A stretch of DNA of 40,256 bases. Source: Halalkalibacter urbisdiaboli. Its GTDB lineage: Bacteria; Bacillota; Bacilli; Bacillales; Bacillaceae_D. The translations under genes and the position numbers were made by a program. The DNA is taken from NCBI RefSeq assembly GCF_002156385.1, contig NZ_MVJM01000005.1, positions 1 through 40,256 of the forward strand. The letters run 5' to 3'. The notes under the pieces are model-generated. The model saw nothing but the letters and a program-made list of their open reading frames with translations, made no database searches and was not told where the DNA came from. Below, piece by piece: positions 1-7,111 of the stretch; position 1 is the first letter of the stretch, and each line of letters begins with the position of its first letter.

Positions 1-51
1 GTTTACACATTATCTAGTTTTGAGAGAATCATCTCAACATTCTTAGTTTGA

Positions 52-172
52 CAAAGAGAACCAAGAAGTTCGAGGAAGCAAGTGACTGAGGAATGGAGCG
101 TACACCCCGTACGTGACATGACCGAAGATCACACAGCTGACGAAGAAATTCGCTGGTTATCTGAAGTCAAAA
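52..172 (+). repeat. rRNA-spacer hairpin element, copy 1 (before 5S)
   Basis: About 120 nt that ends right before the mature 5' end of 5S rRNA. Near-identical copies lie at 26417-26535 (before 23S) and 29564-29683 (before the other 5S). It can be drawn as one long irregular hairpin: AACC/GGTT outermost, then TTCG/CGAA, then GTGA (82-85) with TCAC (129-132), then the tip CGTAC/GTACG. The internal loops are purine rich and contain GAGGAA twice. This copy has one extra C in the tip loop compared with the other two. It lies within an open frame, but that frame runs into 5S and is not a gene. Function unknown; a role in pre-rRNA processing is inference. Confidence 0.75.
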
Positions 173-174
173 AG

Positions 175-290
175 TTTGGTGGCGATAGCGAAGAGGTCAC
201 ACCCGTTCCCATGCCGAACACGGTCGTTAAGCTCTTTTGCGCCGATGGTAGTTGGGGGATTCCCCCTGCGAGAGTAGGACGTTGCCAGGC
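175..290 (+). rRNA. rrf: 5S ribosomal RNA (upstream operon)
   Basis: 116 nt that start TTTGGTGGCGATAGCG and end GGACGTTGCCAGGC, as Bacillus 5S does. It is the last gene of an rRNA operon whose 16S and 23S lie outside the window. It differs from the 5S at 29686-29801 by a paired change in one helix (GGGGG/CCCCC here, GGAGG/CCTCC there), so both should fold equally well. No tRNA genes follow this copy. Confidence 0.97.
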
Positions 291-292
291 GA

Positions 293-325
293 TAAAGCAT
301 AACCCAAAGGGTTATGCTTTTTTAG
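293..325 (+). terminator. Terminator of upstream rRNA operon
   Basis: Perfect stem AAAGCATAACCC / GGGTTATGCTTT with an AAA loop, followed by a T-rich tract. It lies 2 bases after 5S, so this rRNA operon ends without a tRNA cluster. Confidence 0.92.
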
Positions 326-462
326 TTTCATAATAGGGGAATGATACCAGAAGCTTTTATATTAAGATAATATTACGCGTTGAAAAGGGAAATAACATAA
401 AAATTAGTTGGTTAAGAAAGTATAACTTAGTTCAATAATATAGAAGTAAGGAGGCGGGATAA

Positions 463-1026
463 ATGAGTCAACAAGAACATTTTAAACATTTGCAGTCCTT
501 AAAGTCGGAGATCGACAGAAGCTATATGGACTATTGGCATAAATTTTCTGATTTTAGCTCATGGCAATTTTGGGTTATTTTAGGGATGTTATTTATCCCT
601 TTGATTATTTTGTATTTGAGAATTGATCGGAAAAATATATTTTTATTAGGTTTTTTTGGTTTTTCAATACATATGTTAACTGCTTATACTGATGCATTAG
701 GAATGAGAAAGCTATGGTGGGATTACCCTTATACAGCGATACCGCAACTACCTGAAGGTATTAGCCTGGATGCCTCGCTCATCCCTGTATATTTCATATT
801 ATTGTACCAGTGGTGTTTAAAGAGGGGAAAAAATTATTGGTTGTATGGAACGCTCTCTGCCTTTGGCTTCACCTTTATTTTAAAGCCGATTATGGTGTGG
901 TTACATTTATTTGAACTAGACATAAGTTGGTTTGGATTATTATTAGCTTATTTGTTTGTTATTTACTCAGGTAAAATTATTACAAATATTTTTATAAAAA
1001 TGTCGGGTATTAATCACATAAAATGA
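463..1026 (+). CDS. CBO0543-like integral membrane protein
   Basis: 187 aa. After a 33-residue charged N-terminus come about five hydrophobic segments (near residues 34-52, 58-78, 105-120, 125-147 and 153-176). Conserved-looking loops include LWWDYPYT after the second segment and a short polar loop before an LIPVYF segment. The overall plan (WWxxP, a Leu/Trp-Asp-Tyr loop, a DxxLIPV segment) matches Bacillus CBO0543-family proteins as I remember them; their function is unknown. A second gene with the same plan is at 5586-6149 on the other strand. ATG 463 is preceded by AAGGAGGCGGG at good spacing. It is a single gene behind the rRNA terminator. Confidence 0.8.
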   Translation: MSQQEHFKHLQSLKSEIDRSYMDYWHKFSDFSSWQFWVILGMLFIPLIILYLRIDRKNIFLLGFFGFSIHMLTAYTDALGMRKLWWDYPYTAIPQLPEGISLDASLIPVYFILLYQWCLKRGKNYWLYGTLSAFGFTFILKPIMVWLHLFELDISWFGLLLAYLFVIYSGKIITNIFIKMSGINHIK

Positions 1027-1030
1027 TATT

Positions 1031-1500
1031 TTATAAAAGTGATTTTGTTATAGGTTCCACGTCTGATTGAAGTGTCTCCGCTACCTTTGCTAGTTCGAAG
1101 GCGCTGTTTGAGATTTCTGTTACGGTTGCGGATTGTTCTTCGGGCGATGCAGCCACTTCTGGGGATGCTGCGGCCGTCTCTTGAGTGATGTTTGCGATTT
1201 GTTCTGTTGATTTGAGAACATCTTTGCTAAAGGTTTCTACGTTCGCAAAGAAATCTCTAACCTTATTAGCATCACGTTCAGTTGATTGAACCTGTTCAAC
1301 AATTTGCTGTAATGTTTGTCCGTTATCTTGAATGAATTGAACTTGAGTTTGTACTGCCGATGAACTATCAAGCATAAGTTGAACGGTATCGTTTGTTTCA
1401 GCTTGGATGGAATTTGATTAAATTACTAATTTTATTTGAATTGTTACTAGCCTACTCTGCAAATTTTCGCACCTCTTCTGCAACGATCGCAAAGCCTTTG
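1031..1500 (-). pseudogene. Methyl-accepting chemotaxis protein, decayed C-terminal remnant
   Basis: On the minus strand, 1453-1500 translates to KGFAIVAEEVRKFAE followed by a stop. This is the hallmark signalling-tip motif of chemotaxis receptors. After a frameshifted stretch, 1031-1375 stays open for 114 aa with receptor features: a coiled-coil-like helix, EEQSATVTEIS and SAFELAKVAETLQ, like the EEQ-adaptation region. The start near MLDSSS has no receptor N-terminus, and the sensory, membrane and HAMP parts are missing. I read it as the C-terminal third of a receptor with at least one stop and one frameshift, not as a working gene. Confidence 0.85.
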
Positions 1501-1526
1501 AAATTAACAAGAAACAGAAAAATAGA

Positions 1527-1555
1527 TTGACATATAATATAACCACATATAAAAT
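1527..1555 (+). promoter_or_regulatory. SigA promoter of the T-box / methyltransferase unit
   Basis: TTGACA at 1527-1532, 17-base spacer, TAAAAT at 1550-1555. The start would be near 1562, which places the whole T-box leader in the transcript. Confidence 0.75.
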
Positions 1556-1561
1556 AAGGAA

Positions 1562-1807
1562 AATTTAAATAATTAAGTAAACACAATGATTGGGAGTATT
1601 AAGGAGTTTTTATTGTTTAAAGAACTTTGGTGAAAGCCAGTCAATAAAGCCCCCAAGTCGTCCATGAGTGGTAAGGCTGAAAGGTAGGACTTAACGGTTG
1701 ACTTCCGTAATCGGTCTTTAAGTGTATTTGTCTTTTTAAACAAATCAAAAAGAGTAGTACCACGTAGGTAATGCCTGTCGTCTCTTAGGGGATGATGGGC
1801 TTTTTTT
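1562..1807 (+). ncRNA. T-box riboswitch leader with a variant core
   Basis: The leader has the order of a T-box. A Stem I piece carries GGTGAAAGCC (near 1630). It is followed by a GTAGGACTTAACGG segment and CCGTAATCGG, then TTTAAGTG, a variable stem (ATTTGT...ACAAAT), the T-box core AGAGTAGTACCACG at 1751-1764, and a terminator. The canonical core is AGGGTGGTACCGCG; here three G are A. AGAG can still pair with CTCT (1780s) for the antiterminator. However, the tRNA-pairing UGGU has become UAGU, which leaves one mismatch to the ACCA end of a tRNA. I cannot fix the specifier codon; the bases before GTAGG read CTGAAAG. Family knowledge: uncharged tRNA favours antitermination. Confidence 0.8.
1773..1807 (+). 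terminator. T-box regulatory terminator
   Basis: GCCTGTCGTCTC pairs with GGGGATGATGGGC over 12 base pairs, partly G-U, with a tiny TTA-type loop and TTTTTTT after it. It overlaps the CTCT strand of the antiterminator, so the two folds exclude each other. It stops 24 bases before the methyltransferase start. Confidence 0.85.
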
Positions 1808-1831
1808 ATAAAAATAGAGGAGGAGTTAACG

Positions 1832-2635
1832 ATGACTATGTTTGAAACAGCAAAAAACAGAGCAAAATTAAAGAGTTCAGGCGTTATTGATAGTCGAACA
1901 TTAGAAAATTCTCATAAAAGATTAAGAGAAATCATAAGGCCTGGTATGACAATACTGGATGTTGGTTGTGGAACTGGGGCCATAACTTCTGGTATAGCAA
2001 AAGTTGTTGGGGTTGAAGGAAAGGTTGTTGGAATGGATAATAATCCAGAATTAATTGCAAAAGCTCGTGAAAAGTATAAAGATACACCTGGATTAACTTT
2101 TCTGGAAGGCGATATTTATAATTTACCTTTTTATAATGAATTTGATGTAGTTACTTCAGCGAGAGTGCTTCAATGGTTGGCTCAACCACAGGAAGCTTTA
2201 AAAAACATGGTTAAGGCAACTAAATTAGGCGGCAAGGTTATTGTGCTTGATTATAATCATGTGAAAATCAAATGGGAACCAGAAGTCCCAAAATCAATGA
2301 AATATTTTTATGATGCTTTCCTAAGATGGCGCTCAGAATCAGGAATGGACAATACTATTGCAGATAAGCTCTCGGGTATGTTTAAGGCAGTGGGTCTTGA
2401 AGAAGTAAAAATAACAGCACAACATGAGGAATCAATGAGACAAGATAAAGATTTTCAAACCCACATTGCAATTTGGGCGGGTGTTGCCTCGGTAAAGGGA
2501 GCACAAATGGTGAGTGAAGGCTTTATAGAAGAAAAACAACGTGAGGTTGCTGAATGTGATTATAAAAAATGGATTGAAGAAGAAGCCAAAAGACAATTTA
2601 TGTATTTATTAGCTGCGGAAGGTGTAAAGGTTTAA
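1832..2635 (+). CDS. Class I SAM-dependent methyltransferase
   Basis: 267 aa. Motif I of Rossmann methyltransferases, ILDVGCGTGAI, is at residues 41-51. An acidic motif II (VVGMDNNPE) follows, then FLEGDIYNLP and VLQWLAQP, which match the UbiE/COQ5-like Methyltransf_11/25 layout. The second half, with KWEPEVPKSMKYFY and a long C-terminal helix, probably binds the acceptor, which I cannot name. ATG 1832 has AGGAGGAG in front. The gene is alone behind a T-box leader, so its expression likely follows the charging of one tRNA. That suggests a link to amino acid metabolism or to a product made from that amino acid (inference). Confidence 0.85.
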   Translation: MTMFETAKNRAKLKSSGVIDSRTLENSHKRLREIIRPGMTILDVGCGTGAITSGIAKVVGVEGKVVGMDNNPELIAKAREKYKDTPGLTFLEGDIYNLPFYNEFDVVTSARVLQWLAQPQEALKNMVKATKLGGKVIVLDYNHVKIKWEPEVPKSMKYFYDAFLRWRSESGMDNTIADKLSGMFKAVGLEEVKITAQHEESMRQDKDFQTHIAIWAGVASVKGAQMVSEGFIEEKQREVAECDYKKWIEEEAKRQFMYLLAAEGVKV

Positions 2636-3128
2636 ATAAATAGAAACGCTATGTCATTCAATCGAATATGTCGAAGAAATCAAAATCTAATGCATTCGCT
2701 AAAATTAAGAATCTATCAAAGCGCTTCAAAAGAAACCATGTATAGAAACGGTTTGGCATTATAATAACGTTGAAATGGGTATTATAAAGCAGTCACTCAA
2801 ATCACAAATAACCTAAGTGAGTTAACCTCCTACCTTGACAAGACTTTATATAATTGACTAAAAAACCCAATAAAATCAAGATTGGAAAATAAAAATACAG
2901 GTAAATGGGTTAATATCAGGTTAGGGATGGCTTCTTTAATCTCCAGAGGAAGGGGACTAATTCGGTAAATTCCTTATTCAGTTATCTATCGGATTGCATT
3001 TCTGCAATAAAAGCAGGAATGATTATTTATTTTGTAGGCTATAAAAGATTTCTTGCCTTGTTAAAAAACGGCTGGGTGTATAACCTTTAATAAGATTATG
3101 CAGATATCGTTAAGAAAGGAATGTTTAC
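2636..3128. other. Gene-free stretch, possible decayed sequence
   Basis: 493 bases with no convincing gene. A 24-codon basic frame at 2669 (MSKKSKSNAFAK...) lacks a clear ribosome binding site. Near 2790-2860 a short stretch reads YKAVTQITNNLSELTSYL in one frame and ends in a stop; it could be the tail of a lost gene, but I cannot identify it. Nothing else is seen. Confidence 0.4.
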
Positions 3129-4091
3129 GTGAGGCTAAGCATTTTAGATCAATCACCAATTGGGATGGGGAAATCAGCTCATGATGCATTAATGGCATCG
3201 GTGAAGCTGGCCCAACTTGCGGAAAAATGTGGATATACACGATATTGGATTGCTGAACATCATGATATGGCCAGCCTTGCTTGCTCAGCACCCGAAGTCA
3301 TGCTTAGTTACATTGGTTCGAAAACGAATCATTTACGTATTGGAGCAGGCGCGGTTTTGTTACCACATTATAAGCCGTATCATGTAGCAGAAACGTATAA
3401 TCTCTTATCAACGTTATTTCCGAATCGCATCGATCTCGGTATCGGACGAGCTCCTGGAGGGAGTGCAGAGGCGACGCTTGCTCTTTCAACTAATTTTTTA
3501 GAAAATGTTCGGCATTTCCCGAATGATGTAAAGCAACTTTTACAGTTCTTATACGGTGATATTCCAAATGAAGAGATGTTTTCGAAAATAAAAGCTACAC
3601 CTGTACCTGAAGTTCCACCAGAACTCTGGTTATTAGGAACGAGCATGAAGAGTGCTAAGCTGGCGGCGGAATATGGATTGGCATACGCATTCGGATTTTT
3701 TATGAGCGATCAAAAAACGGAGGATATTTTTCATGAGTATCGGCAACATTTTAAGGCTAGCAGGCAGCTTAATCAGCCTAAAACAATCCTAGCAATTTCA
3801 GTAATTTGTGCAGAGACAACAGAAAGGGCAAGGAAGTTGGCTTTATGGTACGCAAATATGATAACCCGTAAAGAGCTTGGTGTATATGAAAAAGTCAACG
3901 AGCAGAGAGTACAAGAAAGAATAATCGAAGTTCAAGATAAAATGGTGATAGGTAACCCGAGTCAGGTGAAACAACAGCTACATCAATTTCAACACCAGTT
4001 TCAAATTGATGAAATCATGATTGTAACGATAACCCCTACTTATGAAGACCGATTAACATCTTATCAATTGATTGGTGATGTTATTGATTGA
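3129..4091 (+). CDS. Luciferase-like flavin-dependent oxidoreductase (LLM class, MsnO8-type)
   Basis: 320 aa with the bacterial-luciferase TIM-barrel layout. It begins LSILDQSPIGMGKS, and the WIAEHHDM motif near residues 40-48 is typical of the YceB/MsnO8 subgroup. LGIGRAPGG near residue 101 is the phosphate/flavin-contacting segment. Such proteins use reduced FMN (or F420 in other taxa) to oxidise a small substrate, unknown here. The start is GTG 3129, chosen because AAGAAAGGA lies 8 bases upstream and no ATG fits. It ends at a shared terminator facing the HPr-like gene. Confidence 0.88.
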   Translation: MRLSILDQSPIGMGKSAHDALMASVKLAQLAEKCGYTRYWIAEHHDMASLACSAPEVMLSYIGSKTNHLRIGAGAVLLPHYKPYHVAETYNLLSTLFPNRIDLGIGRAPGGSAEATLALSTNFLENVRHFPNDVKQLLQFLYGDIPNEEMFSKIKATPVPEVPPELWLLGTSMKSAKLAAEYGLAYAFGFFMSDQKTEDIFHEYRQHFKASRQLNQPKTILAISVICAETTERARKLALWYANMITRKELGVYEKVNEQRVQERIIEVQDKMVIGNPSQVKQQLHQFQHQFQIDEIMIVTITPTYEDRLTSYQLIGDVID

Positions 4092-4100
4092 AAGCATACG

Positions 4101-4139
4101 AAAAAACGAACCGTTCCAATAAGGGATTGGTTCGTTTTA
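4101..4139. terminator. Bidirectional terminator
   Basis: AAAACGAACC / GGTTCGTTTT stem with A-run on the left and T-run on the right. It lies between two convergent genes and can serve both. Confidence 0.88.
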
Positions 4140-4151
4140 CTGTATAATAGT

Positions 4152-4397
4152 TTATAGTTTTTCAAATAAACCTAAAGTTAGAATCTCATCGATACCTTCT
4201 GTGTTCTCACTATCTCGCACTTCAAGTTCGATCTCTTGACCTGGTTGAAGAGAGAGTGCAAGTAATCCCAATAAGCTTTTTGCATCAATAACCCAATGTT
4301 CTTTTTTGATTACAATTGTGTCTGGATACTTACTTGCTACATTTACTAAATTACTAGCTGCTTCTGCAAAAACTGGCTTTAAAACTTTTACGCGCAT
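4152..4397 (-). CDS. HPr-like protein lacking the active-site histidine
   Basis: 81 aa, the length of HPr/Crh. The aligned pattern is clear: where HPr has GIHARPATVLVQ, this protein has PVFAEAASNLVN (from residue 8). The catalytic His15 is Phe10, Arg17 is Glu12 and Pro18 is Ala13. The regulatory serine region is kept: AKSLLGLLAL with Ser41 matches HPr Ser46 (KSIMGVMSL). It therefore cannot pass phosphate from enzyme I, but it could still be phosphorylated by HPr kinase or bind CcpA, as Crh does in Bacillus. That role is inference. The first residues and the last helix are shorter than in HPr. ATG 4397 has GGGAGTGA upstream. Single gene, convergent with the oxidoreductase. Confidence 0.78.
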   Translation of the reverse strand: MRVKVLKPVFAEAASNLVNVASKYPDTIVIKKEHWVIDAKSLLGLLALSLQPGQEIELEVRDSENTEGIDEILTLGLFEKL

Positions 4398-4603
4398 TCA
4401 TGTCACTCCCTTATCGTAATACATCCATTATATACTAAAATGAGAAAAGAATGTTTCAATCCGTCAAATAATTCAGATAAAAAGCTAACGATTTTTCGAC
4501 AAGTTTCGTAATTGTGGTAATTGCTACTATGGCTAAGGGCAGGTTAAAGTTATAATGATAAAAGAGATATTCGTAGCATTTGTTTTCGAAAGAGAGGGAA
4601 AGC

Positions 4604-5551
4604 ATGGACAAAATGAAAAATAAAATGAAAGTTTTCGCATTAAATTCGAATGTGGAACTTGCAAACGAAATTGTAACGCATCTTGGTATTGAAATGGGTA
4701 AGAGTGTGATAACGAGATTTAGTGATGGGGAAGTCCAAATGAATGTCGAGGAAAGCGTGCGGGGGTGTGACGTCTATTTAATTCAATCTACTTCGCAGCC
4801 TGGAAATGACTATATTATGGAGCTCCTTATTATGATTGATGCGATGAAGCGAGCATCGGCAAACTCAATTACTGTCGTTATGCCATATTATGGCTATTCA
4901 CGCCAAGATAGAAAAGCGCGTTCTCGTGAGCCAGTAACAGCAAAGCTAATCGCAAATTTACTTGAAACAGCAGGAGCAACGGGACTAATTACCGTTGATT
5001 TGCATGCGACTCAAGTAGAAGGCTTCTTTGACATCCCAGTTGACCAAATTCATACGGTGGCGTTTCTATCTGAATTTTATAAAGAGAAAAATCTTGAGGA
5101 TATTGTCGTTGTTGCTCCAGAAAACGCCGGAGTTAAACGCGCAAGGCAATTGTCGAGCCTCTTGAAAGTCCCGATCGTTTTTATGGATAAACAACGTGGT
5201 CCGACAGCCGATGATGTAAAAATAGACATAATTGGGGATGTAACTGGTCTAAATGCAGTCATTATTGATGATATGGTAGCGACTGGAAAAACGGTAACAA
5301 CTGCGTCTGAAACGTTAATAAAAAAAGGCGCGAAATCCGTCTATGCATGCTGTACACATCCGGTTCTCTCAGGACCAGCGATTCAACGGATTCAGCAATC
5401 TCCTATAAAAGAACTTGTCGTAACTAATACAATTGAATTGTCTAATGAAAAAAACATTGAGAAAATCACCACATTATCCATTGCACCCCTCATTGCAGAT
5501 GTAATCAAAAGGGTCCAAAACAACCAATCAGTAAGCACGTTATTTACATAA
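4604..5551 (+). CDS. prs: Ribose-phosphate pyrophosphokinase (PRPP synthetase), divergent paralog
   Basis: 315 aa from ATG 4604, chosen over the upstream frame start at 4580 because AGAGAGGGA lies just before it. It makes PRPP from ribose 5-phosphate and ATP for purine, pyrimidine, His, Trp and NAD synthesis. Family motifs kept: FSDGE, YYGYSRQDRKARSREP, DLHA (132-135), GFFDIP and ACCTHPVLSGPA. The usual Bacillus prs sits in gcaD-prs-ctc; this one stands alone. It deviates at key places: PDHGG is PENAG, and the ribose-phosphate loop DDIIDTAGT is DDMVATGKT (near 223-231). The flexible RRPRPN loop is KQRGPTA. These look like class differences from the housekeeping enzyme; a second copy elsewhere in the genome is likely. 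A TATAAT at 4551-4556 may be its -10. Confidence 0.88.
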   Translation: MDKMKNKMKVFALNSNVELANEIVTHLGIEMGKSVITRFSDGEVQMNVEESVRGCDVYLIQSTSQPGNDYIMELLIMIDAMKRASANSITVVMPYYGYSRQDRKARSREPVTAKLIANLLETAGATGLITVDLHATQVEGFFDIPVDQIHTVAFLSEFYKEKNLEDIVVVAPENAGVKRARQLSSLLKVPIVFMDKQRGPTADDVKIDIIGDVTGLNAVIIDDMVATGKTVTTASETLIKKGAKSVYACCTHPVLSGPAIQRIQQSPIKELVVTNTIELSNEKNIEKITTLSIAPLIADVIKRVQNNQSVSTLFT

Positions 5552-5556
5552 TAAAT

Positions 5557-5588
5557 AAGGGCGTGTTTGAAAATCTAAACACGCCTTA
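5557..5588. terminator. Bidirectional terminator
   Basis: GGCGTGTTT / AAACACGCC stem at 5560-5585 with A/T flanks, between convergent prs and the CBO0543-like gene. Confidence 0.88.
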
Positions 5589-6149
5589 ATCATGCTGACT
5601 GATATGTTGAAAGCCACTTACTCTACTCAGTTTATGAGAAGTCAAATATATCACGATATAGATAGGGATTGAATAAATAATTGCCCAATTTATAGCTTTA
5701 TAAAAATGAAAAAAAGAAAAGATCGGTTCAAAAGCCGTAGCTAGAAGAGCAAAAATCACCGCCTTTTTAATTGGGGATACTTGCGGTCTGATTTCTATAA
5801 GTGACATAACCAATACAGGAATTAACGTCCAATCCCAAGGAACATAGGCTGGTAGCCAAGGAAAAACATCGTAATAATATCTCCATAATCCCAATTGAAC
5901 TCCTAAAAAATCTAAAAAAGAACTTATCATACTAACATAGAACCCTACAAATAATAATCGATATCGCTTTTGCCGATGATGTAGTTTAAACCAGATTAGC
6001 CATGGAATGATCGTTAGTCCTACTCCGACCCACCATTGGGGAGTAAATAAAATAGACTCCATCCAAACTTCTGCTTTTATGTTTTGAGCCTTGTGTAATA
6101 GTTGATAGGACTCATTTATTTGATGAAATACCTTCTGCTTGATAAACAT
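5586..6149 (-). CDS. CBO0543-like integral membrane protein, second copy
   Basis: 187 aa from ATG 6149. The longest frame begins at TTG 6167, but that codon lies inside the GGAGGG ribosome binding site, and ATG 6158 is only one base from it; ATG 6149 has 10-base spacing and is the best start. It has the same architecture as 463-1026: charged N-terminus, WWVGVGLTIIPWLI first membrane segment, LWRYYYDVFPWLP loop, WDWTLIPVL segment, and two or three further segments. Function unknown. Both family members are 187 aa with these starts. Confidence 0.8.
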   Translation of the reverse strand: MFIKQKVFHQINESYQLLHKAQNIKAEVWMESILFTPQWWVGVGLTIIPWLIWFKLHHRQKRYRLLFVGFYVSMISSFLDFLGVQLGLWRYYYDVFPWLPAYVPWDWTLIPVLVMSLIEIRPQVSPIKKAVIFALLATAFEPIFSFFHFYKAINWAIIYSIPIYIVIYLTSHKLSRVSGFQHISQHD

Positions 6150-6243
6150 AAGCAACATTCCCTCCAATAATTATCTTCTACTTTTCTCGTGAAATTATCC
6201 TTTGTTGGAAAATAACATAACATTCTTCCTGAAAATTTCTATA

Positions 6244-6274
6244 TTGTTAACCTATTGACAATTCGAGTTGACGA
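6244..6274 (+). promoter_or_regulatory. BirA operator 1 of the biotin operon
   Basis: TTGTTAAC, 15 bases, GTTGACGA. This fits the Bacillus BirA operator TTGTTAAC-N15-GTTAACAA with two mismatches in the right arm. It covers the -35 element and most of the spacer of the promoter at 6255-6283, so bound BirA would block RNA polymerase. Confidence 0.87.
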
Positions 6275-6283
6275 TATTAGTAT
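6255..6283 (+). promoter_or_regulatory. SigA promoter of the biotin operon
   Basis: TTGACA at 6255-6260, exact 17-base spacer, TAGTAT at 6278-6283. The predicted start is near 6290, about 45 bases before bioW. It lies inside BirA operator 1. Confidence 0.8.
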
Positions 6284-6288
6284 CTGTA

Positions 6289-6319
6289 TTGTCAACCTAA
6301 AAAATATTAAGGTTTACAT
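6289..6319 (+). promoter_or_regulatory. BirA operator 2 of the biotin operon
   Basis: TTGTCAAC, 15 bases, GTTTACAT. It has the same half-site spacing as operator 1, 45 bases further on. It begins at the predicted transcription start, so it would act as a downstream block. Confidence 0.75.
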
Positions 6320-6334
6320 AAAAGGAGAAACAAT

Positions 6335-7111
6335 ATGCAAGAGAACTATAGCATTAGGATGAGGGCGGCTAAAGGAGGCGGCAAAGAAAATGGAGGCAAA
6401 CATATTTCAGGGGGAGAAATGCTTGTACCGCTTGATGGCATAAAGGGTGCAATAACAACGCTAGTAAACAAGGCACTTACCCATTCGCGAGGCAAGCCGG
6501 ACTTTATGCAAATCCAAGTTGACCTAGTTACGGAATGTTTTCAATTTCTCGAACCATTACATAGTCAGACAAGCCAAGTTCCTAGCTTACGGAAGGGACG
6601 TCAGTTAGCTGTTCATCTATTAAAAATGTGTGAGATTGATAGGGACACGATTGATAACGCGATAGCTGTTTTATCTAAAAATGGTGGCATGAGAGGTGCA
6701 ATGATAATTGACATTCATACCGGAGAGCGGGTAGACATGCGAGGACAAAAAGGAATACGTGTGTCACGAATGGATTGGGAGCAGCAAAATTTTGAGAGAT
6801 GGGCAGCGACGCATCAGTTACCTCTCAGCTTGAGAGTGAAGGAAGCGATGACATTAGCAACAAAAGTAGCCAATCACCCAAATACGGTTGCCGAGCTATG
6901 CTGGTCAGATGATCCAGATTATGTAATGGGCTATGTCGCTAGTAAAAAGCTAGGCTATCAACGAATTTCAAAACTAAAGGAATTCGGGGATGAGAGAGGG
7001 GGACGCGTTTTTTTCGTTAAAGGCTGTGAAGATATCGAAGCGTATATCGAGTACCTTGAAAAAAAGCCAGTATACCTTGTTTGGGAGGCGGAGCATGACA
7101 GAGTTAATTGA
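6335..7111 (+). CDS. bioW: 6-carboxyhexanoate-CoA ligase (pimeloyl-CoA synthetase)
   Basis: 258 aa. It activates pimelate with ATP and CoA to pimeloyl-CoA, the entry to biotin synthesis in Bacillus. BioW hallmarks are visible: the N-terminal MRAAKGG and [20 protein letters not shown], a [17 protein letters not shown] segment, RVSRMDWE, and near the end [17 protein letters not shown] and the GRVFFV segment. The length matches the family. ATG 6335 has AAAGGAG 8 bases upstream. It is the first gene behind the BirA-controlled promoter, and its last 17 bases overlap bioA. Confidence 0.95.
   Translation: MQENYSIRMRAAKGGGKENGGKHISGGEMLVPLDGIKGAITTLVNKALTHSRGKPDFMQIQVDLVTECFQFLEPLHSQTSQVPSLRKGRQLAVHLLKMCEIDRDTIDNAIAVLSKNGGMRGAMIIDIHTGERVDMRGQKGIRVSRMDWEQQNFERWAATHQLPLSLRVKEAMTLATKVANHPNTVAELCWSDDPDYVMGYVASKKLGYQRISKLKEFGDERGGRVFFVKGCEDIEAYIEYLEKKPVYLVWEAEHDRVN

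Noticed and set aside
82-333. 83-aa frame at the window start
   Set aside because: It runs through the spacer element and the 5S gene.
6990-7094. Longer N-terminus for bioA
   Set aside because: It lies inside bioW in another frame; ATG 7095 has the ribosome binding site and fits the family start.
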